Shown here: positions 40,306-49,240 of the stretch, in pieces | How positions within the stretch are numbered: the first letter of the stretch is position 1 | How the letters are laid out: the number at the start of each line of letters is the position of its first letter | Assembly: GCA_028281235.1 (NCBI GenBank) | Contig: JANQKG010000028.1 | Span: 1-58,065, forward strand | DNA from: Afifellaceae bacterium | Lineage (GTDB): Bacteria > Pseudomonadota > Alphaproteobacteria > Rhizobiales > Afifellaceae | DNA: 58,065 nucleotides | Direction: 5' to 3' | The notes under the pieces: model-generated | What the model was told of the DNA's origin: nothing | What the model saw: the letters and a program-made list of their open reading frames with translations, nothing else | Database searches by the model: none | Translations under genes and position numbers: made by a program

Positions 40306-42651
40306 TCAAGCCGCGGCGGCGTTGTCGCTGTCGGTGGGGCGGGAGGGCAGAAACACCGTAACCTTGGTGCCGGCGCCTTCGCGCGAGACGATGTCCATGC
40401 GCCCGCCATGCAGCGTCACCAGCGAACGCGAGATGGCAAGGCCGAGGCCGGAGCCCTGGTGATCGCGCGTGAGCGGGCTTTGCACCTGCTCAAAGGGCTG
40501 GCCGAGCTTCTCCAAAGCCGCCTGGGGAATGCCGATGCCGGTATCCTCCACGATGAGCACCACGCCGTCGCGGCGGCGACCGGTGCGGATGCCGATCGTG
40601 CCGCCTTCGGGCGTGAACTTCACTGCGTTTGAGATGAGGTTGGAGAGCACCTGACGCACCGCCTGGCGGTCGGCGGACAGCGTCACGTCCGGCGTGGTCT
40701 TGGTGACGATCTCGATGCCGCGCTCGGCCGCACCCGGCGCGTAGGTCTGCAGCGCCTCGGCAATCAGCTCGTCGAGGTTCAGCGGCTGGCGATCGATCTC
40801 CAGCCGGCCGGCCTCCAGACGCGCCATGTCGAGAATGTCGGAGATGATGCGCAACAGGAAGGAGCCGCTCTCGCGGATGTCGCGGCAATATTCGCCATAT
40901 TTGTCGTCACCCAGCGGGCCGAAGGCGCCGGAGAGCATCATCTCGGAGAAGCCGATAATGGCGTTCAGCGGTGTGCGCAGCTCGTGCGAGACGTTGGCGA
41001 GGAATTCCGACTTGATGCGGTTGGCGTCCTCAGCCTTCTCCTTCTCCGCCGCATATTTCTCAGCCAGCTCCACAAGCTGCTGCGCCTGCGTCTCCAATTG
41101 CTGGCGCGAACGGCTGAGGTCATCGACGGTTTTCTGCAGCTTCTGCTCGTTTTCAATAAGCTGTGCTTCATTCTCCTTCAGCACGGTGATGTCGGTGCCG
41201 ACGGAGACGAAGCCGCCGTCATCGGTGCGGCGCTCGTTGATCTGCAGCCAGCGTCCGTCCTCCACGCGCGCCTCAACTGAACGCGAGCCGCCGGCGTCCT
41301 TCTCTTCGCCGAAGGTGTTGGAGATGGTCGGACGACGACCATGCTCGGCGATGTCGGCGTAAGGAGTACCGGCGCGCACCAATGCGTCGGGAAGCTCGTA
41401 GAGCTGCTGGTATTTGCTGTTGCACAGCACCAGGCGATTGGCGGCATCCCACAGCACAAAGGCCTCCGAGATCGCCTCAATGGCGTCGCGCAGCCTCAGG
41501 TCGGCCGTGCGCGATGCCTCGATCAGACGCTTCTGCTCCGTGACTTCGACCGCAATGCCGACAAGATGCGGCTCGTCCTCCACCTCAGCCACGATCTCGG
41601 CACGGGCGCGAATCCAGATCCAGTCGCCGTCGGCGCGGCGCATGCGGAACTCGCGGTCGACGTGATCCTGCTCGCCGCTCATCAGACTGTCGGCGAGCCC
41701 GATCAGGTCGATGTCTTCAGGGTGCGCCAAATCGGCGACCTCGCCTACCGACAGAAGGCGGCTTTCAGGCTTGAGACCGAGAATCTCAAACATCGACTGC
41801 GACCAGAAGATCGCGCCGCGCGACAGGTCCCAGTCCCAAAGCCCCGAATAGCCGCGGCGCAGTGCCGTGTGAAAGCGATGCTGGGTGGCTGAATAGATGA
41901 AGTCGGATTCGTGCGTGCGCGCCGTCTGCGCATGGTAGGCGAAACCCAGGAGCACCAGGACGAGGCTGGTCGCGACGAACACCGTGGCTTCGCTCGAAAC
42001 CGTCCTCCGCCATTCGGTGAAGACGCCCGAGGTGGGCTGCATGACCGCGATTGAGCCGCCGACGCTTTCCTGGTTGCGGTGGACCGTGGCGATGACGTCC
42101 ACATTGTTGGTGAGCGTGAGTTGCAGCACGCCGGCGCGCTCGCCAAGCGTGGTCAGCGGCTGGCTGGGCCCAAGGATCTCGTCGATGAAACGGCCGATGG
42201 TCTCAGCGTCGCGCGGGGCGGAGGCGACGACCAGCCCCTGCGGGTCCATCACCAGAATGCGTCGCCCCAACCCCGTGGCCAAGGGGGGGAGGGCATTCTC
42301 AAGCTGGCCTTGCAGCTTCTGTGACGGCTCAGCCAGGGAGACGGGAAGCGGCGTGCGCGCGAGCTCGCTGGTGATGGCCGTGGCGAGCAGCGACAGGCGC
42401 AGCTTGGCGTTGGTCTCAATGTTGTCGCGGGTCTGATAGAGCGCCACGCCGCGCATCACGGCCAGCGCCAGAACGAACAATACGATCAGGATCGGGATCA
42501 GCCGCTTGACGTAGGGCTCGCTATGCACCAGCCGCGCATAGGCCGGATGGACAAAGAGCCGCGCATGGCCGGCAAGCGCCGCGCCATCCAGCCGGTCGAT
42601 GTTCGACCCTCGCCTCAATGCTGACGCCACTGGCCCCCGCGGCCGTGCCAT
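40306..42651 (-). CDS. PAS-domain sensor histidine kinase, PleC/DivJ type
   Basis: A 781-residue kinase. An N-terminal membrane segment (about 49-68) is followed by a periplasmic region, a second membrane segment (about 223-243), two PAS domains (FHTALRRGYSGLWDWDLSRG; DAIEAISEAFVLWDAANRLV), a coiled coil, and the catalytic core: H-box NVSHELRTPLNAIIGFSEMM followed by FGPLGDDKYGEYCRDI, N-box NLISNAVKFTPEGG and GSGLGLAISRSL. The H-box text is of the PleC/DivJ/PdhS family that acts on DivK in cell-cycle control. The position beside glnE matches rhizobial pleC; orthology is inferred, so no symbol is given. Confidence 0.85.
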   Translation of the reverse strand: MARPRGPVASALRRGSNIDRLDGAALAGHARLFVHPAYARLVHSEPYVKRLIPILIVLFVLALAVMRGVALYQTRDNIETNAKLRLSLLATAITSELARTPLPVSLAEPSQKLQGQLENALPPLATGLGRRILVMDPQGLVVASAPRDAETIGRFIDEILGPSQPLTTLGERAGVLQLTLTNNVDVIATVHRNQESVGGSIAVMQPTSGVFTEWRRTVSSEATVFVATSLVLVLLGFAYHAQTARTHESDFIYSATQHRFHTALRRGYSGLWDWDLSRGAIFWSQSMFEILGLKPESRLLSVGEVADLAHPEDIDLIGLADSLMSGEQDHVDREFRMRRADGDWIWIRARAEIVAEVEDEPHLVGIAVEVTEQKRLIEASRTADLRLRDAIEAISEAFVLWDAANRLVLCNSKYQQLYELPDALVRAGTPYADIAEHGRRPTISNTFGEEKDAGGSRSVEARVEDGRWLQINERRTDDGGFVSVGTDITVLKENEAQLIENEQKLQKTVDDLSRSRQQLETQAQQLVELAEKYAAEKEKAEDANRIKSEFLANVSHELRTPLNAIIGFSEMMLSGAFGPLGDDKYGEYCRDIRESGSFLLRIISDILDMARLEAGRLEIDRQPLNLDELIAEALQTYAPGAAERGIEIVTKTTPDVTLSADRQAVRQVLSNLISNAVKFTPEGGTIGIRTGRRRDGVVLIVEDTGIGIPQAALEKLGQPFEQVQSPLTRDHQGSGLGLAISRSLVTLHGGRMDIVSREGAGTKVTVFLPSRPTDSDNAAAA

Positions 42652-42771
42652 CCATGGCCTCCTGTCCGCTCCGGGGCGCCGCCCCCCGAATCATTTGCAT
42701 TTGAATCAAGCGGAATCCGCTTGTCCACAGCCTTTGGCGGATTTCGTCATTTTGCCACTTGTTGTGGCGGC

Positions 42772-45414
42772 TCAAGCGCCCAGTGTGCGCAGTACAATGT
42801 CCTGCAGGTCACGCGATAGCTTGTCGTTTTCCGCGATTTGGCGGAGCGCCGCCTCCGCATGCGCCCGGCGGCCCGCCTCCAGCGTCCGGAACGACCGGAA
42901 CGCCGTGGCGATACGCGCCGCGACGGAGGGGTTCTGCGTGTCAAGCCGGCTCACCACATCCGCAACATAGCGATAGCCCTCGCCCTCGGGGCGGTTGAAG
43001 CCGACCGGATTGGCGGCGGCAAAGGCGCGGATGAGGGCGTAAACGCGGTTGGGGTTCTTCAAGGAGAACGCCGGGTCGCGGGAGAGCGTCTTGACACGAT
43101 CGAGTGTGTCGTGACCCGGCGCCGTCGCCTGCACAGCGAACCATTTGTCGAGCACCAATGGGTTTTCGCGGTAGCGCTTGTAGAAGCGCTGAAGCGCGTC
43201 CTCTCCACCCTCCAGCTTCTGATGGACAAGAATGCGTAGCGCCGCCAGGCGGTCGGTCAGGTTCGCCGCATCGGCAAATCTTTTAAGCACCTCTTCAGCG
43301 CTCAGCGCGGTGCCATGCACGAGAAGCCCCCAGGTTGCGTGTTGGAGGGCGCGTCGCCCAACACTCTCCGCGTCAGGCGAATAGGGGTGCTCCGGTGCAG
43401 CGCGATCGGCGGCGTCGGCCAGGGTGTCGCCGATCGTCTTGCCGAGCCAGGCCAGCAAGGCATGTCGGGCGGCGTGGATCGCGTCGGGGTCAACGTCGCG
43501 GCCGATCGCTTGCGCCACGTCCGTCTCGCTCGGCATGGTCAGCGCCTGCGCGCGGAAGGCGGCGTCAAGCGCGTCGTTGTCGGCGAGCCGCGCCAGCTCC
43601 TCGGCGAAGCGTGGGTCGAAGCCCGGTGTTTCGCCGCGGCGCACCGCATCGGTTGCGCGCTGCAGCAGGTCGAGCGCGATCTGCTGCGCAGCCTCCCAGC
43701 GACTGAAGGGGTCGGGATCGCGGCCGACCAGGAACAACAGGCTCTCCGTCGGCAGATCGGAATCGACATAGACCGGTGCGGAGAACCGCCGGAACAGCGA
43801 CGGGATCGGCGGCGCCTTCACGCCGTCGAACACGATCTCCTCGCGGCCTTTGGTCAGATGGATGACGCCATCGGAAACGGCGCCGCTCGCCTTGGCGTAG
43901 CTCAAATCCTGCCCATCGGGTCCGACCAGCCCGAAGGCGACAGGAATGTGCATGGGCTGCTTCGGCATGCGGTCGGGCGTTTCGGGGATGTCCTGCTTGA
44001 GCTCAAGCGTGAAGCGCTCCGCCTCGCGCTCGTAGCGATGTCGCACGGTGATGGTGGGCGTGCCGGCCTGGCGGTACCAAAGCGCGAATTGGCTAAGGTC
44101 CGTGCCGGTCGCATCGGCGAAGCAGGCGAGGAAGTCTTCGATCGTGGCGGCGTCGCCGTCGTGGCGCTCGAAATAGAGGTTCATGCCAGCGCGAAAGCCG
44201 TCGCGGGTGACGACCGTTGAGAGCATGCGGCAAATCTCAGCGCCCTTCTCGTAGACGGTCGCGGTGTAGAAGTTGTTGATCTCGCGATAGGCCGTCGGCC
44301 GCGCCGGATGGGCGAGCGGGCCGGCGTCTTCGGGAAACTGATGCTGACGCAGTCCGACGACGTCGGATATCCGCTTCACGGCGCGCGAACGGACATCTGA
44401 TGTGAACTCCTGGTCGCGGAAGACGGTCAGACCTTCTTTCAGGCAGAGCTGAAACCAGTCGCGACAGGTGATGCGGTTGCCGGTCCAGTTGTGAAAATAT
44501 TCGTGGGCGATGACCGCCTCGACATGGGCGTAATCCTGATCGGTGCCGGTCTCTGAATCCACGAGCACATATTTGTCGTTGAAGATGTTGAGGCCCTTGT
44601 TCTCCATCGCGCCCATGTTGAAGTCGGACACGGCGACGATGTTGAAGACGTCGAGGTCGTATTCGCAGCCGAAGCGGTCTTCGTCCCAGCGCATGGAGCG
44701 CTTCAGCGCGTCCATCGCGTAGCGGCAGCGCTCCTCTTTGCCGGGCTCGCAATAGATGGCGAGCTGTACCTGACGGCCGGAGCGCGTCTCAAAGACATCG
44801 TGGATAGAGGCGAGCCGTCCACCGACCAGGGCGAAGAGGTAGCTCGGCTTGGGGAACGGGTCGTGCCAGATTGCGAAGTGCCGGTTCGTGCCCTCGACCT
44901 TGCCGGTCTCCACCAGATTGCCGTTCGACAGAAGAACCGGTGTATCGCTGGCTTCCGCCTCCAGGCGCGTCGTGTAGACGGCAAGCACGTCCGGCCGATC
45001 GAGGAAGTAGGTGATGCGGCGAAAGCCCTCCGCCTCGCATTGCGTGGTGTAGACGCCGTTGGAGCGGTAGAGTCCCATCAAGGCGCTGTTGGCAGAGGGA
45101 TTGAGCTCGGTCGTGATCTCCAGCTTGAACGGACGGTGCGGCGGCGCCTTGATCGTCAATTGGTCGGGCGCGGCGTCGTAGGCTTCTTCGGGCAGCGTCT
45201 CGGTGTCGAGCGTCAGCGCCTTCAGGTTCAAGCCGTCGCCGGCGAGCGTCAGCGGTGTGCCGGGCGGCGTGCCCTTGCGCGGACGCATGGAGAGGCGCGC
45301 GCGGACCCGCGTCGCTTCGGCGGCAAGGTTGAAGTCGAGATCGACGGTCTCGATCAGATATTCGGTGGGGCGGTAGTCTTCCAGCCGGATCAGGGGGGCA
45401 TTTTCGGTGCGCAT
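42772..45414 (-). CDS. pepN: Aminopeptidase N (peptidase M1)
   Basis: An 880-residue zinc aminopeptidase of the E. coli PepN type. The exopeptidase motif is GAMEN (268-272), the zinc site HEYFH (304-308) with Glu327 (KEGLT). N-terminal text MRTENAPLIRLEDYRPTEYL and RRITYFLDRPDVLAVYTTRL are typical. The start ATG at 45412-45414 has AGGAG five bases upstream; the longer frame to 45537 is not needed. It is convergent with nothing and stands next to the PleC-like kinase. Confidence 0.95.
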   Translation of the reverse strand: MRTENAPLIRLEDYRPTEYLIETVDLDFNLAAEATRVRARLSMRPRKGTPPGTPLTLAGDGLNLKALTLDTETLPEEAYDAAPDQLTIKAPPHRPFKLEITTELNPSANSALMGLYRSNGVYTTQCEAEGFRRITYFLDRPDVLAVYTTRLEAEASDTPVLLSNGNLVETGKVEGTNRHFAIWHDPFPKPSYLFALVGGRLASIHDVFETRSGRQVQLAIYCEPGKEERCRYAMDALKRSMRWDEDRFGCEYDLDVFNIVAVSDFNMGAMENKGLNIFNDKYVLVDSETGTDQDYAHVEAVIAHEYFHNWTGNRITCRDWFQLCLKEGLTVFRDQEFTSDVRSRAVKRISDVVGLRQHQFPEDAGPLAHPARPTAYREINNFYTATVYEKGAEICRMLSTVVTRDGFRAGMNLYFERHDGDAATIEDFLACFADATGTDLSQFALWYRQAGTPTITVRHRYEREAERFTLELKQDIPETPDRMPKQPMHIPVAFGLVGPDGQDLSYAKASGAVSDGVIHLTKGREEIVFDGVKAPPIPSLFRRFSAPVYVDSDLPTESLLFLVGRDPDPFSRWEAAQQIALDLLQRATDAVRRGETPGFDPRFAEELARLADNDALDAAFRAQALTMPSETDVAQAIGRDVDPDAIHAARHALLAWLGKTIGDTLADAADRAAPEHPYSPDAESVGRRALQHATWGLLVHGTALSAEEVLKRFADAANLTDRLAALRILVHQKLEGGEDALQRFYKRYRENPLVLDKWFAVQATAPGHDTLDRVKTLSRDPAFSLKNPNRVYALIRAFAAANPVGFNRPEGEGYRYVADVVSRLDTQNPSVAARIATAFRSFRTLEAGRRAHAEAALRQIAENDKLSRDLQDIVLRTLGA

Positions 45415-45645
45415 CGGGACTCCTGTTCGGAGGTTCCGATAGCATGTCCGGCGGATGTTGAAAGCGTGGCGGCCGCCACTTGCGGCGCCCGTGTTTAACA
45501 ATCTCTGTTCAAAGAATTGTGCGCCGCGTGGAGGCACTATGATGGCGAGCCGGCGGCCCCCCGTCCGGTGAGATGTCTCCGGCGATGCATCTCCGGGGAA
45601 GGGCCGCCTGGGGGAGCTGAGCGCAGCGCATTTTCGGCGCCGCGC

Positions 45646-45921
45646 TCACAGGCGGTACGACAGCCAGCGGTTGGCTCGGGCGCGCTGGTCCAGATCAACC
45701 GACGGGTCGTGAATGAACGGCTGCGACAAGGCGGAGCGGACATCGTCGCGGCTGACGCCGAGATCGGCGAGCATGTGGTCGTCGAAATCGGCAAGCTGCT
45801 TCACAGTCCTACGGTTCCGCCACCGGCGGACACTCCCGGTTACGAACTGCAAGGCGTTTCGTAAGAATCCACCGCCGGCCGATTCGCTCCGGTCGGCAAT
45901 AAAGGCTGCTGCTTCGCGCAT
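45646..45921 (-). CDS. DUF1127 (YjiS-like) small protein
   Basis: A 91-residue protein with the DUF1127 core: WRNRRTVKQLADFDDHMLAD followed by LGVSRDDVRSALSQP. GGAG precedes the ATG. Proteins with this domain in alphaproteobacteria include small Arg-rich regulators of RNA turnover and phosphate or carbon response; this one carries an extra 28-residue N-terminus and a C-terminal tail. It is divergent from a LysR regulator, a frequent pairing in this order. Confidence 0.88.
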   Translation of the reverse strand: MREAAAFIADRSESAGGGFLRNALQFVTGSVRRWRNRRTVKQLADFDDHMLADLGVSRDDVRSALSQPFIHDPSVDLDQRARANRWLSYRL

Positions 45922-46045
45922 GGCACATCTCCTCTGTTCGCCGGAAAGCCGGCGTTTGGCCTTTTGGATGTGTCAAAAGGACCAACGGGTGGGCGACCCG
46001 TTTCCTGATCCCTATGTGCGTCTTGCCTATTGCTCAATCAAGCGA

Positions 46046-46069
46046 ATTGATTTTATGTGTATCATCAAT
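46046..46069. promoter_or_regulatory. Candidate LysR operator between DUF1127 and lysR genes
   Basis: ATTGAT at 46046-46051 and ATCAAT at 46064-46069 form a dyad with 12 bases between. LysR regulators usually bind a T-N11-A dyad in the intergenic region of the divergent target. It lies about 30 bases before the LysR start and 125 from the DUF1127 start. Confidence 0.4.
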
Positions 46070-46097
46070 CGAGCTGAATAGTCGCTGAGGATGGGTC

Positions 46098-47030
46098 ATG
46101 GGCGTAGTGCCGCTGAATTCGGAGCAGGACGACACTGAAAAGGGCGGTCTGAGCCGCGGGTCTGGGCTGGAGCTCGACCTTTTGCGGACGCTGGTGGCGA
46201 TCGCCGACACCGGCAGCTTCAATCGTGCAGCACGGGCTGTCTTCCGCACGCCGTCCGCTGTCTCCATGCAGATGAAGAAGCTTGAGGAGCAGGTCGGGCA
46301 GCCGATCTTCACCAAGGACGGGCGCTCCGTGGCGCTGACGCCCGACGGCGAGGCGCTGCTTGGCTATGGCCGGCGCATCTTGAAGCTTGCCGATGAGGCG
46401 ATGCGCCGTTTCCGCGCGCCGGAGATCCAGGGGACCATCCGCCTGGGAACCCCGGACGATTACGCCAGCCAATTTCTGCCTGGCATCCTGGCGTTGTTCG
46501 CCGCGAGCCATCCGAATGTGGAGGTCGATGTCGTTTGCCAGTCGAGCCACGATCTTCTCGGCATGCTCAGAAGCGACCATTTGGACGTGGCGCTAATCAG
46601 TTCCGGTCACGGGCAGACGAGCGGCGGCTTGACCGTCTACCGCGAGGAACTGGTATGGGTCGGCCTGAAGCACGGCTGCGCACACGAAAAGGAGCCGATC
46701 CCGCTTGCGGTTTCGCATCTGGGGTGCTGTTGGCGGCGGCTGGCGCTCAACGCCTTGGATCGTGCGGGGCTCTCCTACCGCATCGCCTATTCCAGCAAGC
46801 ACTATATCGGCCAGCTGGCGGCCGTGATGGCGGGGCTTGCGATTGCGCCGTTCCCGCGCTCCTCAGCGACTGGCGACCTGAAGATCATCGGCGAGGAATC
46901 CGGTCTGCCGACGATTGGGCATTTTGAAATCGAGCTTCACCGCTCGCCGAGCGCTAGCGGCGCGCTGTTCGACGCTTTGGCGAGCCATATTGAACGAAAC
47001 TTCAACGGCAACAGCATCGCGGCCGCGTGA
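46098..47030 (+). CDS. LysR-family transcriptional regulator
   Basis: A 310-residue regulator. The winged helix-turn-helix spans about residues 25-85 (LLRTLVAIADTGSFNRAARA, PSAVSMQMKKLEEQVGQPIF, LTPDGEALLGYGRRIL), followed by a LysR substrate-binding domain (QGTIRLGTPDDYASQFLPGI, VDVVCQSSHDLLGMLRSDHL). The N-terminus has an acidic extension of about 20 residues. The most likely target is the divergent DUF1127 gene; the inducer is unknown. Confidence 0.88.
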   Translation: MGVVPLNSEQDDTEKGGLSRGSGLELDLLRTLVAIADTGSFNRAARAVFRTPSAVSMQMKKLEEQVGQPIFTKDGRSVALTPDGEALLGYGRRILKLADEAMRRFRAPEIQGTIRLGTPDDYASQFLPGILALFAASHPNVEVDVVCQSSHDLLGMLRSDHLDVALISSGHGQTSGGLTVYREELVWVGLKHGCAHEKEPIPLAVSHLGCCWRRLALNALDRAGLSYRIAYSSKHYIGQLAAVMAGLAIAPFPRSSATGDLKIIGEESGLPTIGHFEIELHRSPSASGALFDALASHIERNFNGNSIAAA

Positions 47031-47099
47031 GCGCTTGACGGGCCTCTTCTCCTTGCCGATCAGGCAGCGACGAACCCATCATCGAGGAGTAACCCGCGC

Positions 47100-47696
47100 A
47101 TGTCGTCTGAGCCGCCGCGCATCGTCGACCGCAGCAATGTCTTCACGGGCTGGAACACCTTTGACCTTTTGACCGTGGAGGCAGCCGACGGCGAAGGCGG
47201 TCGTCACCGCCATGTGCGCGAGGTGGTCGATCATGGCGCGGCAGCCGTTGTGCTTGCGATCGACAAGGCACGCGATGTGGCGCTTCTGGTGCGGCAATGG
47301 CGTGCCGGGCTGCTCGCTGTCGATGCAGGCGATCCGTTTCTGCTTGAAGCATGCGCCGGCATTGTGGAGGCAGGCGAGACGCCGGAGGAGACCATCAGGC
47401 GCGAGGCGGAGGAGGAGATGGGGCTGACGCTCCGCGACGTCAGGAGCCTCGGCACGATGCTGCCCTCCGTCGGCACGCTGACGGAGCGCATGCATCTTTT
47501 CGTGGCGGAAGTCACCGACGCGGACCGCACGCATGATGGCGGCGGGGTGGCGCATGAAGGCGAGGCGATCGAAGTGGTCGAGGTGCCGCTCCCTGAGCTT
47601 TACGACATGGCGCGGAGCGGCGCGTTGGAGGACGCCAAGACGCTCATCATCGTGCAGCGTCTGATGCTTGAGGAACTGGACGGTGCCGAAGGCTAG
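47100..47696 (+). CDS. NUDIX hydrolase, ADP-ribose pyrophosphatase-like
   Basis: A 198-residue NUDIX enzyme. The NUDIX box reads GIVEAGETPEETIRREAEEE followed by MGL (GX5EX7REUXEEXGU pattern complete). The upstream AVVLAIDKARDVALLVRQWR and the downstream GTLTERMHLFVAEVTDA resemble the ADP-ribose pyrophosphatase subgroup, which hydrolyses ADP-ribose and related sugar nucleotides. Substrate is an inference. It precedes a repeat element and the convergent znuC. Confidence 0.85.
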   Translation: MSSEPPRIVDRSNVFTGWNTFDLLTVEAADGEGGRHRHVREVVDHGAAAVVLAIDKARDVALLVRQWRAGLLAVDAGDPFLLEACAGIVEAGETPEETIRREAEEEMGLTLRDVRSLGTMLPSVGTLTERMHLFVAEVTDADRTHDGGGVAHEGEAIEVVEVPLPELYDMARSGALEDAKTLIIVQRLMLEELDGAEG

Positions 47697-47710
47697 TTCC
47701 TGCTCCGCTT

Positions 47711-47896
47711 AGAGCCCGTTTGAAAAACCAACCTCACGGCGCGCGACCCGATCATCAGACGTTCGCCCGCGCCAACAGAATCGGTCCTGGCTCTAAAAAA
47801 TCAAAGAACAAGAGCCCTGAACCGGCCTTTTCCTGACAAGCGGCCGTCTGATCGGCTGTCGACGCGGCGCGCGGCCGGCATTCTCAAACGGGCTCT
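47711..47896. mobile_element. MITE-like element with AGAGCCCGTTTGA terminal inverted repeats
   Basis: AGAGCCCGTTTGA at 47711-47723 is matched by its exact reverse complement TCAAACGGGCTCT at 47884-47896, bounding 186 bp without a gene. Inside are further short inverted segments. The right end abuts the stop codon of znuC. It has the size and ends of a miniature inverted-repeat element, but no target duplication was verified. Confidence 0.5.
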
Positions 47897-48714
47897 TAGT
47901 GCTCGTGCGGTTTGTGGTTGTCGCCGCAGCGGACCGCTTCTGCGTCAACGACATCGCCGTGGAGGTCGTGGGTGTGGTCGTGATGGTGGCGGTAGATCGC
48001 CACAGTGCCCGCCGCACGCGGCCCAAAGAGCTGCAGATATTCCGGCGCCTCGGCCACTTCGTCGGGAATGCCGGCACAGCAGACATGACCGTTAAGGCAG
48101 ATCACGTGGTCGGACGCTGCCATGACGACGTGGAGATCGTGCGAGACAAGGAGGATGCCGCAGCCATAGCGGCGGCGGATATCCGCGATCTTCTCATAAA
48201 GCGAGACCTCGCCGGCAAAGTCGACGCTCTGCACCGGCTCGTCGAGCACCAGGAGCTCCGGACGCGACAGGAGCGCCCGTGCGATCAGCACACGCTGGAA
48301 CTCGCCGCCGGAGAGCGACGCGGCGTCGGCGTCGATAAGATGCGCGACGCCGGTTTCCGATAGCGCTTCGAGAAGCTCCGCCTCGCTATGGCGGCGCGTG
48401 AGGCGCATCAGGCGCCGCACGGTCATCGGCAGCGTCATGTCGATATGCAAACGTTGCGGCACATAGCCGATCCGCAGGCCGGGGCGGAGCGTCACCGTTC
48501 CGCTTTCCGGCTTGATGAGGCCGAGCACGACCTTCAGGAGCGTCGTCTTGCCCCCACCATTGGGGCCGATGATCGTCACGATCTCGCCGGCTTGGAGCCG
48601 GAGTGTGACATTGGATAAGACAGGGCGGTTGCCGAACCGTACGCTGACTAACTGCGCGTCGACGAGCGTGGTGTCGGCGGCGGCAATCGCGTCGGGTTTC
48701 GGCGTGTCGAGCAT
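47896..48714 (-). CDS. znuC: Zinc ABC transporter ATP-binding protein ZnuC
   Basis: A 272-residue ABC ATPase. Walker A is GPNGGGKTT, the signature LSGGEFQRVLIARALLSRP, Walker B LLVLDEP, then SHDLHVVMAASDHVICLNGH, as in zinc and manganese importers. The C-terminus is His/Asp-rich (HHHDHTHDLHGD, HKPHEH). It is divergent from zur, with a Zur box in between. Downstream, where znuB would be expected, is a MITE-like element and a convergent NUDIX gene. Confidence 0.92.
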   Translation of the reverse strand: MLDTPKPDAIAAADTTLVDAQLVSVRFGNRPVLSNVTLRLQAGEIVTIIGPNGGGKTTLLKVVLGLIKPESGTVTLRPGLRIGYVPQRLHIDMTLPMTVRRLMRLTRRHSEAELLEALSETGVAHLIDADAASLSGGEFQRVLIARALLSRPELLVLDEPVQSVDFAGEVSLYEKIADIRRRYGCGILLVSHDLHVVMAASDHVICLNGHVCCAGIPDEVAEAPEYLQLFGPRAAGTVAIYRHHHDHTHDLHGDVVDAEAVRCGDNHKPHEH

Positions 48715-48790
48715 GAAGTCTCGGTGCTGTGGCGTGACCGCTATACGCCGCCATCGTGTCTCAACAAAGCGGCTGCGCCGGGTTGCCTTC

Positions 48791-48803
48791 GTTATGATAT
48801 AAC
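48791..48803. promoter_or_regulatory. Zur box between znuC and zur
   Basis: GTTATGATATAAC is a perfect GTTAT-N3-ATAAC dyad, close to the alphaproteobacterial Zur site. It lies 77 bases before znuC and 31 before zur, so zinc-bound Zur would repress both divergent transcripts. Confidence 0.75.
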
Positions 48804-48833
48804 ATTACGGTCCTCGCCGAAAGGGGATCGGCC

Positions 48834-49220
48834 GTGGCAAATCTCGGTTCCAACGATCAGCGCGTGCTGACGACCTTGAAGAAGAGCAACAAGCCGCTTT
48901 CGGCTTACGACATCCTTGATCGAACACGATCCGCCGCGCTGAAGGCGCCCGTTCAGGTGTATCGGGCCTTGCAGAAGCTTGAGAAGCGTGGGCTGGTCCA
49001 CCGTGTCGAAGCTTTGAACGCATTTGTGGCCTGCTGCGACGACCATCACGGGCTGCACCGCCCGGGATTCGTCGTCTGCCGCGATTGCGGCGTGGCGCGG
49101 GAATTTGAGGACAAGCGGGTCGCCCGCGTCGCGGAAGATGCGGCCGGCCCCGACTTTCTTATTGAGACCATATCCCTGGAAATCTACGGGCGTTGTGCGC
49201 CGTGTCGCGCTGCCGCCTGA
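48834..49220 (+). CDS. zur: Zinc uptake regulator Zur (Fur family)
   Basis: A 128-residue Fur-family repressor. The helix-turn-helix (KPLSAYDILDRTRSAALKAP, QVYRALQKLEKRGLVHRVEA) precedes the metal-binding domain with CCDDHHGLHRP, CRDCG and a C-terminal CAPC; the two CxxC pairs give the structural zinc site. The start GTG at 48834 has AAGGGGAT upstream. It is coupled to znuA, 20 bases downstream. Confidence 0.92.
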   Translation: MANLGSNDQRVLTTLKKSNKPLSAYDILDRTRSAALKAPVQVYRALQKLEKRGLVHRVEALNAFVACCDDHHGLHRPGFVVCRDCGVAREFEDKRVARVAEDAAGPDFLIETISLEIYGRCAPCRAAA

Positions 49221-49240
49221 TCCTTGTGAGGAGTACGTAA